From NCBI GenBank assembly GCA_009602725.1, contig WELB01000121.1, forward strand, positions 94,260 to 125,142: 30,883 nucleotides of DNA, read 5' to 3'. A program made the position numbers and the translations under genes. This DNA comes from Spirogloea muscicola. Taxonomy: Eukaryota > Streptophyta > Zygnematophyceae > Spirogloeales > Spirogloeaceae. Shown here in pieces: positions 11,783 to 18,949 of this stretch. How positions within the stretch are numbered: position 1 is the first letter of the stretch; the number at the start of each line of letters is the position of its first letter. The notes beneath the pieces were generated by a model, which was given only the letters and a program-made list of their open reading frames with translations, did not search any database and had not been told where the DNA came from.

Positions 11783-12268
11783 GTGAGCACGATATCTGCC
11801 AAGCTGCAGAATTGCATGCCTGCAAAATCACCGAGGAGCGTTGCCCGACGTGGGCGCAGGGGGAGCTGCAGGCCGATCTGCCATGCAGGCCACCGACACC
11901 CGTGCCGTCCGCCACGTGGCGCTTCCCCGCCGCCCGTCCCCGTCAGCCCCCACTCTTCGCCACGCCCGCCGCCCGCCACAGCCGCCGCCGCGCCGCCAAC
12001 GCCGNAGGAGCAGCGGCGGCAGCGCCGAGGCGCGGCGCGCCTGCGGAGGCGGGGCTCTGGCTCCCACAGCGAGCGAGCAGGCGGCGCGCGGTGGCTGGCA
12101 AATATGACCGGCGGCGCGCTCGCGCGGGCAGTGGTGAGAGCTCGGCAGCTGGCGCACGCGGAGGCGCTCCGGGCCCAGCAGGCGCTGGCGCTGCAGGTCG
12201 CGCCGCTGCTCCGGCACGGCAGCCGGCGGCTGGCGCGCCTCCACAAGCTCGTCCAGGCCAACTTCCAG
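11783..12268 (+). other. orphan GC-rich first-exon-like segment ending in a splice donor
   Basis: A GC-rich island stands in AT-richer surroundings and ends in TTCCAG|GTATGC, a good donor. From the ATG at 12104 the frame runs 55 codons in phase to the donor and is Ala/Leu/Arg/Gln-rich (ARAVVRARQLAHAEALRAQQ), helix- or coiled-coil-like. A longer in-frame extension upstream is Pro/Arg-rich. I see no matching downstream exon before 13.5 kb. It may be the 5' end of a captured or dead gene. One ambiguous base lies at 12005. Confidence 0.35.
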
Positions 12269-13535
12269 GTATGCATAGGACTTGGCATGGGGGCCGCGCG
12301 ATGTGTCGGCTCGTCCGCCGAGGTGCTGCCCGTCCTGCATTGGCATGAGTGAAGAGTATACTCGATGCTGCGCTTGCTCTGCATTACTGTGAATAGTGGT
12401 CTTGCCAAAGGTAGGCCACGGTGAACGACGGTATTGTGCAATTCCTCGTCGCAAGCGCAGCTTAATCTGCTCGACGACACCCGCACTTTTATAGTCAAGC
12501 ATGCTGAACGAGCATCAAGAAAGTAGCAAGCCACTTATCAGCCTTGGATATTGAACCAATGTAAGCGCTGTACAAATAAAACAATCTGCTATTGACAAGA
12601 TGACCAGGCTGACACAGCAACTTGATTTATGCTTGTGTAGAAGGAGACATCAGCTTCTGGACAGCCCCTGAAGCAGACAAAAAAAGAGAAGCAGCAAGCG
12701 CAGCGCTAGATATGGGAAGAGGCTGCACAACTCGCATAGTCACCTCTTAAAACCCTTTTCATCTCCTTCAGAGCAACGGTCGGCAAGCTCGCCTGCTAGG
12801 TCGTCCAGATATTCAAGGTTGTGTGATAGCAACATCAAGTGAGAAGCTCAACTTATCTGCGGGATCTAAATATAGGATGAGGATGTCAAGTGAAGGCAAT
12901 TGAGCAATACCCCTTTCAGATATGCCAAATAGGTGGTGACATTGCAGCGATCCATTGGATGCCTTATTGGCAATGTGCACCTGTGCATACCTGTGTATAA
13001 TTTAAATATGTCTGACGCTCTACTTGGAAGGCTCCACCAGTACTACAGGCTCAGTAGATGTGCATGTTGAGATAAGCTCGGCACGCTGACGCTTTTATGA
13101 TGCCGACGCAATGCAAATAGGACGCTGCTCAGTGTAGGAGGTAAAGGACAGCGGTGCCGCTCTCCTAAGAAGGTGATGCCTCAAAGCACTTACTTTGAAT
13201 TAACAGGTACCCGTCTTCAGCTGTAGCTTGGTTGCAATTCACATTTCTCCTCAAGAAGGCTCAACAAGATGCAAGCGCAACACCACATGCTAATCTACTG
13301 TCGTCCGGAGATTGCCCTGATGCTTGATTCTTATTAACGAATTTTTGACTCTCCAAGAAAGACCTTACCCCGGGCTACTTAACTATGTCGTCCACAGATT
13401 GCCTTCTTGCGTGGACCTTTTAGACGACTTGTCGATTATCCGGGGAATTCCCGGCCTTGAAGTGGCCAGGCCGCCAATAGGCCTCAGCGGCTAACGGCAG
13501 TCCATGAGTTCGTAACGGCGTGGTGGGGCGCCCAT
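12269..13535. other. no gene seen
   Basis: About 1.3 kb of moderately AT-rich sequence with no long frame, no recognised repeat and no RNA gene that I could find. Confidence 0.5.
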
Positions 13536-13604
13536 CGGTGAGGCGTTTACACTGCGGCGGCTCCGGCCAAGAATGCCACGGTGGAGGCCACGTCTGCGGC
13601 CCAC

Positions 13605-13610
13605 CACGTG
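13605..13610. promoter_or_regulatory. CACGTG G-box in the duplicated promoter
   Basis: The palindrome CACGTG is retained in the same relative position as the G-box at 18569-18574 of the ABCF1 promoter. Confidence 0.4.
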
Positions 13611-13682
13611 TCCTCTGCTCGGGCCCCCCCGCGGGCCGCTACCCCCCGGAGGAGGTGGGAGAGCAGGGAGGTGGGGAGTGGG

Positions 13683-13730
13683 CCTAAACCATAAACCCTA
13701 ACCCTAAACCCCAAACCCGGAAACCCTTAG
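13683..13730. repeat. interstitial telomere-like tract (CCCTAAA type)
   Basis: Degenerate CCCTAAA units (CCTAAACCATAAACCCTAACC and so on) lie inside the duplicated promoter. They are absent at the equivalent place upstream of ABCF1. Confidence 0.75.
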
Positions 13731-14044
13731 TCCATGGACTATGATTATGGATTGGCTTAATACGCCATCATAGTATAGTAGTATGATCACTTATATAAAT
13801 ATAGTAATCATGATCATATCCATTGGTTACCTAGGGCGCTGTGTGCTTCAGCGCTTTTCTTTTGATAGTTGGCCACTCAGGCTCCTCCATCACTCATCAA
13901 ACACACACTATTAACCTTAATATCAGCAGCTGACATTCCTCTTAGGAGTCTCGCTCTTCAGAAGCCCACAAGGGCGCCTCCACTCCTCCCGGAACCGCCG
14001 CCGCTCCGCCGCCGCCGCCGCTGCCGCCGCTGCGGGAGGCGGCC

Positions 14045-14488
14045 ATAGTGTCGGACGCGAGCAAGGAGAAGGCGGCCGCCAAGAAGGCGGCGCCCGCCAA
14101 GAAGCTGCACAAGAAGCCGAAGTTGGCGGCGATGCTGGCCAAGGACGGCTCCGTCAACGGCAGCAGCTCCAATCTGGAGGGCCCCCGGAAGAGGGGCACG
14201 AGCGACGAGGCGGCATCAACTCTTTGCAGCAGAGCGACCGAGGTCTTCGACATCATCGACTCATATCGGGGATGTCAGGGCACTACAGCAGATTTTGACA
14301 GCGCCGGCAGCTCTACCGATCTTCCGGGCATGGCGCCCAGAGAGGACGCCTCGACAAGTCAGCAAGCCGACGCACAGGCAAACCGGCTGGACGCGCTACT
14401 GACTCGACTTGTAGGACTTATAGAGCAACAGCAAGCGGACTCGCGGGACTTTAAGTCCCTGCTCAGCAGGCTGAGTGAGAAGCTGTAG
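14045..14488 (+). pseudogene. ABCF1 exon-1 fragment with lost start codon, fused to an unrelated frame
   Basis: The ABCF1 start GCCATGGTGTCGGAC reads GCCATAGTGTCGGAC here, so the initiator ATG has become ATA at 14045. The frame stays open for 147 codons to the TAG at 14486-14488. About 44 residues resemble the ABCF1 N-terminus ([33 protein letters not shown]). A new 102-residue tail follows. It is polar and then helical near its end (RLDALLTRLVGLIEQQQADS, DFKSLLSRLSEKL), like a short coiled coil. No ABC domain remains. The first usable in-frame ATG is at 14132 and would give 118 residues. It is either a dead duplicate or, less likely, a small new chimeric gene; the uninterrupted foreign tail is the argument for the latter. 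Confidence 0.7.
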
Positions 14489-14635
14489 TAAGGCTGGCAG
14501 CAAGTGGATTGCAAGACGTTGATATACAAACACTTCTCAGAATGTTAATAAATCTGTCTTTCAAGAATCTTTGCAGGATTTTAAGATTGTGCTTAGCAGG
14601 ATGATCAATAAGCTGTAGTAGGGGCCGGCAGGGCT
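14449..14635 (+). repeat. tandem duplicate of the chimeric gene's 3' end
   Basis: The end of the frame (GACTTTAAGTCCCTGCTCAG ... AAGCTGTAGTA, 14449-14491) recurs at 14576-14620 as GATTTTAAGATTGTGCTTAG ... AAGCTGTAGTA. Both are followed by GGC(C)GGCAG-like bases. The second copy is preceded by a pyrimidine tract and TTTGCAG, a good 3' splice site. It could therefore encode an alternative last exon, DFKIVLSRMINKL. Confidence 0.55.
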
Positions 14636-14948
14636 CTGACCGCCAACGTTAGGAACAGATTCTTTTGCAAAACGTAAAATCCATCTGACTATTTCAAATT
14701 TCTTTGCAGTCCATGCTATTGTCACAATCTGACGAGTCCAGCGCCATGTCTTGCCGTGCATGAAGAGATAATTTCCGTGTCTTGAAACAAACCAAGGTCA
14801 AAATGGCTAAGTACAGGGGCAAGCCCGTCTTATGACATACAGCACACACTACAAGTTGACTCGCTCAGTACCCACGGGTCAATATATGAAGGTCGCTTAT
14901 TGATGCCTGAATACCAGATGGCAGATCCAAGCCCTTGTGCCACCAACT
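14636..14948. other. no gene seen
   Basis: About 300 bases between the chimeric gene and the first LINE fragment with no convincing frame or repeat. Confidence 0.4.
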
Positions 14949-15275
14949 AGACCTCGCCCAGCTGTCTTGTTCAACGCCGCTGGCTCGTTAGCTCAGGTCT
15001 TCCGTATGCGCCTTTCCATTTTCCTCCAGCTGTTGATGGCCCACGCATTATTTGCACCTGCGTGCCGGCCGTGCTCTCGTTGCAGCCTCTGGCTTTCGTC
15101 AGAGGGATTGCTTTTCAGCTGCTAGTCTTTCGGATTTGCAGCTTCAGTCGTGGTAGTGATCTTCTCTCTTTCTTTCTTTCTCTCTATCGAGCCAAGTTCT
15201 GAGACATCGCTTTTACCGCTTCGAACCTCTTCACTTCTTTTCGGTTGGCTTTTCACAGCCCTTTGGGAGAGCCGC
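14949..15275 (+). mobile_element. 5'-truncated LINE 3' end (copy 1, plus)
   Basis: In + orientation, FNAAGSLAQVFRMRLSI (from 14970) matches the C-terminal peptide found at 17.7, 25.1 and 28.0 kb. The following bases align at DNA level but drift out of frame. After the coding part come the 3' untranslated region and a hairpin unit in the same orientation (TTGGCTTTTCACAGCC, 15245-15260). The copy is degraded and cannot be functional. Confidence 0.6.
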
Positions 15276-15461
15276 TTTATTTTTCTGGTGTAAAGCATGA
15301 GCCTGAGCAAGCTGCAAACAGGCCGACACTCAACGTCGCAAGAGAAAAAGAGCAAGAACGACAGATAAGCAGCTGGCAAGCCCATCTCAGCGAGAGAAGT
15401 GGCTCTCCAAAAAGGGGCAGAATGCTGTGAAACGAAGTCCGAAAAGGATTGACAAGGTTCG
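15222..15461. repeat. imperfect inverted repeat of two hairpin units
   Basis: Arm 15222-15275, reverse-complemented, matches arm 15399-15461 (CGAACCTCTTCAC ... GAGAGCC against GGCTCTCC ... GACAAGGTTCG). The spacer is about 120 bases. Each arm is one copy of the hairpin unit in opposite orientation. Confidence 0.65.
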
Positions 15462-15520
15462 ACATCTCAGCCGGAAGCACATCTGCACGTCGTGCATAGC
15501 CTAGCCTAGTGGCAGGGGGG

Positions 15521-15714
15521 CAATTCTTTTTGGGCTGGCTTCACAGCCCTTGCCCCCTCATAGGGAGAGCCGCTTCTTTCTTGTCGCAGGATGGACATTG
15601 CGCGCCCATAGAGAAGAGGGGGCTGGCAAAACCTGACCTGAGGCTGCTTAGCAGAGAGAAGTGGCACTCCCCAATGGGGGCAAGGGCTGTGGAAAGCCAG
15701 CCCGAAAAGAATTG
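15521..15714. repeat. inverted repeat of two hairpin units with about 60-bp arms
   Basis: Arm 15521-15579 pairs with arm 15654-15714 (CAATTCTTTTTGGGCTGGCT ... against ... AGCCAGCCCGAAAAGAATTG) with few mismatches. The spacer of about 75 bases contains CGCCCATAGAGAAGAGG, a motif also found at 27729 and 28781. Confidence 0.75.
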
Positions 15715-15723
15715 ACAAAGGTT

Positions 15724-15754
15724 CGAAGGGGCCAAGCATCTTCAGGCCCCTTCG
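15724..15754. repeat. perfect 10-bp hairpin CGAAGGGGCC / GGCCCCTTCG
   Basis: CGAAGGGGCC (15724-15733) and its exact reverse complement (15745-15754) flank an 11-nt loop. Single copies of the same 10-mer occur in many hairpin units, so two opposed unit ends probably meet here. Confidence 0.8.
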
Positions 15755-15973
15755 TAGCTGCTTAGCAGGGGTTACTGAGTAATACGTAGATGCTTTGTTT
15801 CTTGCTGGCGAAAGGCCAGCCCTCAAAGAGTGGACACAGGGGGGTGGACGCGGCCACGGAGGCCGAGGTCGCCCGCACGGCTGAAGCCGGCCCCCAAGCA
15901 CCGCCAGGTCGGACTGGCTGCCCTGCGCGGCGCCCGGGCAGCAGCTCCGAGGCCCCATAGAAAAGATTTAAAA

Positions 15974-16170
15974 GAGCCAGCAGCACCGCCGCCGCCTGCA
16001 GCCTGGTCGAGCGCCCCCGCAGGCGCAAGCTCCCCCCCTCCCGCTGCCGACCAGACCTGCAGGCATGGGGCCCGAGCGGAGGGCGGATCTGCTGCATCAC
16101 TGCCACAGTCCTGGCCTGCTGGCAGCTGCGCCTGGCAAGGGAGCGCGAGATCATGCCTGTCGTGGCAGAG
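15974..16170 (+). mobile_element. inverted second copy of the Harbinger transposase 5' region
   Basis: On the + strand this matches the reverse complement of 17252-17440. The shared peptide reads RICCITATVLACWQLRLARE here and RICYIVMTVLACWQLRRARQ there. It also shares TGCAGCC(C/T)GGTCGAGCGC and CAGGCGCAAGCTCCCC. The copy joins directly to the broken 3' end of the transposase at about 16170. So the element ends in an inverted copy of its own N-terminal coding region instead of the transposase C-terminus. Confidence 0.65.
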
Positions 16171-17440
16171 TTGTCCCAATGCCTGCTCGACCACCACTCT
16201 GGACCTTGACTGCCTGTAGTTCCAGTCCTTTGGAAGGGCTGACAACCCCTCCCGGCGTGCTTTGTAAGGACTCAACATGTATCGGCGCGGCGGATAGGCT
16301 GCATCCCCAAGCAAATCGTAGTCTCCAAGCTCCCCTCTTGCGCACGCCAGGCCGATCCTGCTCTGCGAGAAGACCGTGGAGTCGTGCATGCTGCCGCACC
16401 GGCCGACGTCGAAGTGCCAGATCCTGCAATTTGCGTCAGCGACCACCTGCAGGACCACGGAGTGGTGGCTCTTTCGGTTGTAGTAAACTGCGGCATGATC
16501 ACTTGGAGCCATGATAGGGATGTGCGAGCCGTTGACTGTGCCGATGCACGCACGGGATGCCTGCGCTTCTGGAAACTGGCGGCCATGCCGGCCATCTCCT
16601 TGTGCGTCGGCCACATGAGTTGCTCCGGCAGCAGGATGTCTCTGATGGCAATCAGCACCACTTTGATGATGATGCTAGCGAATCTATAAAGAGTGCAGAT
16701 GAGGGGTCCAAGCGATTAAAAGAATCTAAGAATGCTACTATTCGGTTTGTTATACAAAGAGCTATTTAACAATTTTGTTAACAAGTCTCTTGCTTAGCTA
16801 TAGAAAGGGCATAAGAAGCTTCAGATGACTGTTTTAGTTCTGATTTGCACGCACAATGTTTAATTACCATATTTGTATACTATGAGCCATGCAAGACATT
16901 GCCGATTATCTAATATCAACGTTAAATTTGAAATATTAGTTCAGAAATACACGCCGCTATTCCGAGAAGATCGTCTGTTGCCCTAATATGGCATCCGGTT
17001 GCCAGGCGGTGCAGCTTGGCCGCAGTCCTTGCTGCTACCGGCACAGGTGCTCTGAACTTCGTGTCCCGCTGCTCGTACTTGCCGCAGAGATCCCGGACCA
17101 GCTTGGCGAAGGCTCTGCGCGACACTCTCACGCGCTTCCGGAAGCCCTACTCGTCGAATTCGACCTACAGCTGCTGGAGGCAGCCGATCGGCTGGGTGGA
17201 GCTCCACAGGAGTCGCGGCGCTTGCTCCTCCTCCCCGTGCAGCAAGATCATGGCCACGACGGCCATGATCTCAAGCTGCCTTGCCCGGCGCAGCTGCCAG
17301 CAGGCCAGGACTGTCATGACGATATAGCAGATCCGCCTCCACTCGGGCCCCGTGCCGGCAGGCAAAGTCAGCAGCTGTAGGTCGGGGAGCTTGCGCCTGC
17401 GGCGCTCGACCGGGCTGCAGGCGGCGGCGCTGCTGCTAGG
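16171..17440 (-). pseudogene. PIF/Harbinger transposase (DDE_Tnp_4/HARBI1 type), broken, two exons
   Basis: On the minus strand exon 1 (about 17440-16953) carries the N-terminal helical region RRICYIVMTVLACWQL and the helix-turn-helix-like RVSRRAFAKLVRDLCGKYEQ ... RLATGCHIRATDDLLGIA. An AT-rich intron (16952-16684, GTGTAT...TATAG) joins in phase to SIIIKVVLIAIRDIL...MWPTHKE. Then comes the DDE core: NGSHIPIMAPSDHAAVYYNR, LLGDAAYP (second Asp kept) and VVVEQALGQL (Glu kept). Defects: the first catalytic Asp (DGSHIP in relatives) is Asn, AAC at 16533-16531; there is a frameshift near FQ/FPEA at about 16575; two TAG codons lie between GCLQQL and GFRKRV; and the C-terminus is replaced by an inverted copy of the gene's own 5' end. 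The element is dead. Harbinger elements normally also carry a Myb-like partner gene, and I see none. Confidence 0.85.
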
Positions 17441-17544
17441 GCCTGGAGCTCCTTGATCCCGCTAGTAACCCGGCCCTTTCCGGCCTAGCGGGCAGTAAGA
17501 AGTTACGGCGCGGTCGGTGACGTAAGAAAGCGCGGCCAAATTGA

Positions 17545-18485
17545 CTGGTGGCTGTGAGAGGCCAGCCCGAAGGAGTGGACAAGGCCTGAAGGAGCCGGAT
17601 GGTGCAGGAAGCAAGGTACTAAGTGCTAAGACGGCAGTAAGGGGACTCTCAGTAAGCTCAAGTCAGTAGATGCAAATCGGAATAGCTATCAGGCGGATAG
17701 ACGTTGCCCTGACGGAAACCGGAGGCCGCAGCCAAACCGCGGCCTGCCCGCAAGTGAACCGTGAAGGCAAGGGACCGCTGCAAAGAAGTGGCCAAGCGCA
17801 TCCAGAAGACTTGAGCGAGGGACCCGGCGACATGTAAGCCAGGCTGCTCGCTCTGCTGCCCGTGGCGGCGGGCCACTGCACGCCGCGCAAGGCGGTGAAG
17901 CAGGTCAAGCCACTTGGTCCCAAAAGCTCCGTGTACGTCGACGGCGAGTCTCCCACTGGGTGATCCGAGTACTCCCGTTCCTTTACGCCCGCCGCTTGGC
18001 GGACTGCGCAGCCCGCCTCCTCCGACGAGCGTTTGGCGCTTCTGGAATCAAAGGAGTCGGTCGTGACCACGTCGGCAATGAGCCGAGGCCCCCCGCCAAG
18101 CGCGCTGGCGACGAGATCGGCGCGCCGGGTGTGGAGGCGGCCATCCGCCCCAGCAGTCAGAGGCATGATGCTGGAATCCTCCAGCGCCACAGTGTCAACG
18201 GCTTCGACAAATATGCCGAACATCGCGTTCCGGAGCAGGTCGTGTTTGCCGGTCCCCTCCCCTCCCCGTGCGCACCTGAGCATGTGGGCTGCAACCATGC
18301 CGCATCTGGGCTTCGCTCGCCGCACTCACACTGCTGTACACCACTTAGGCAGGGTGGGTGGAGGCCAAGGAGGCGTTGCACAGCCGTGCGGAAGGCGTCG
18401 TCCGGCATCCGGAGCGCGTCGTAAATCGGCAGGGCAGACAACCAAGCTGCCGCCCCTGGTGAGGATGCCGAGAGCAGCCGCGCGC
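17545..18485 (-). mobile_element. 5'-truncated LINE copy 2: RT-protein C-terminal domain and 3' tail
   Basis: Reading the minus strand from about 18471: SSPGAAAWLSALP, DALRMPDDAFRTAVQRLLGL, then CECG. A frameshift near 18320 follows, then CGMVAAHMLRC, KHDLLRNAMF, RRADLV and LIADVVTTDSF. I remember this order (PGAxAWL, ALRxPDDxFRxA, Cys-x-Cys-Gly, His-x3-Cys, RHxxLRxxL, then ADL...xDVxxxD) from the C-terminus of reverse-transcriptase proteins in algae and fungi. It resembles the zinc-knuckle plus PD-(D/E)XK endonuclease of RLE-type LINEs. The frame then reaches VAGSLAQVFWMRLATSLQRS and LRAGRGLAAASG, the peptide shared with the other copies. The untranslated region and one hairpin unit (17549-17568) follow. 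No RT palm is present. The element's 5' end abuts the ABCF1 duplication boundary at 18491. Confidence 0.6.
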
Positions 18486-18683
18486 GTCCCCGGTAAGCGT
18501 TCACACTGCGGGCGGCCCCGGGTGAGACTGCCACGATGGCGGCCACGTCTGCGGCCCCTCGAGCCCGCCACGTGTCCTTCGCGCCGGGGCCGCCCGCCGG
18601 GCCGCCACCCCCCGGAGGGAGGAGGTGGGTGAAGAGGGAGGTGGGGAGCGGCTTACAAAAGAGCATATAATGAGCAACCATTT

Positions 18684-18775
18684 AGCGCTTTCCTGGCCCC
18701 TTCATACTCTTCTCCTGGGCTGGCCTACATCAGGCCATCGCCCCTCTACCGGAAGGGTCTTTTCCCTCGATTTCC
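18684..18775 (+). mobile_element. hairpin unit inserted in the ABCF1 promoter
   Basis: The segment runs TTTAGCGCTTTCCTGGCCCC ... GGGCTGGCCTACATCAGGCC ... ATCGCCCCTCTACCGGAAGG ... TCTTTTCC. These are the features of the repeat unit in its sense orientation. The duplicate promoter reads CAGCGCTTTTCTTTTGATAG and then directly TTGGCCACTCAGG, lacking the central 75-85 bases. Confidence 0.6.
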
Positions 18776-18885
18776 TTTATTTGGCCACTCAGGGCCTCCA
18801 TATCACCCAATACACACTCCATTAACCTCGACATTAGCAGCCGTACGTTCCTTCAGAAAACCTAGGGCGCCGCCACCCCTCCCGA

Positions 18886-18886
18886 T

Positions 18887-18920
<34 letters not shown>

Positions 18921-18922
18921 GC
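18886..18922 (+). repeat. GCC/CCG triplet run in the ABCF1 leader
   Basis: About eleven CCG triplets begin about 60 bases before the ATG and are followed by a GC-rich, self-complementary GCCGCCGGCGGCC. The duplicate has a shorter, interrupted run at 13994-14030. Such a leader could form a stable structure and affect scanning. Confidence 0.7.
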
Positions 18923-18949
18923 GAGGCGCGCCGCTGGCCGCCGGCGGCC

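Larger units (their letters stand above)
13536..14180 (+). repeat. partial duplicate of the ABCF1 promoter and first exon
   Basis: This segment aligns by eye with 18491-19085 upstream of and within ABCF1. Shared blocks in order are CGTTTACACTGCGG / CGTTCACACTGCGG, the CACGTG G-box (13605-13610), a purine-rich GGAGGTGG run, TTGGCCACTCAGG (13869-13881), CACACAC...ATTAACCT, a GCC/CCG run, and the first codons of ABCF1. Homology stops abruptly after AATCTGGAGG at 14180. The middle (13681-13860) differs: here it is telomere-like and AT-rich, while the ABCF1 copy carries a hairpin repeat unit. Confidence 0.8.
18491..18949 (+). promoter_or_regulatory. ABCF1 promoter and 5' leader
   Basis: This is the upstream region of ABCF1, and its homologue lies at 13536-14044. 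It contains a G-box CACGTG (18569-18574), a purine-rich GGAGGTGGG run, a TATA-like CATATAATG (about 18664), one complete hairpin unit (18684-18775), TTGGCCACTCAGG (18781-18793) and a GCC triplet run just before the ATG. The blocks conserved between the duplicates are the best candidates for functional sites. The transcription start cannot be placed by eye. Confidence 0.55.

Noticed and set aside
11779-12534. 251-codon open frame on the minus strand
   Set aside because: It lies antisense over the GC-rich exon-like island, has an ambiguous base and Arg/Cys-rich composition typical of a shadow frame.
14048-14488. ordinary gene starting at 14048
   Set aside because: Base 14048 is a GTG; the matching ATG of ABCF1 is ATA here, so no normal start exists at that point.
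15710-15735. GGTTCGAAGGGGCC as part of a tRNA gene
   Set aside because: No acceptor stem, anticodon arm or correct spacing; the sequence is part of the hairpin unit.
15823-16614. intact transposase reading frame
   Set aside because: Only the catalytic core is in frame; the N-terminus needs an intron and carries stops and a frameshift, the first Asp is Asn, and the C-terminal third is antisense of an inverted copy.
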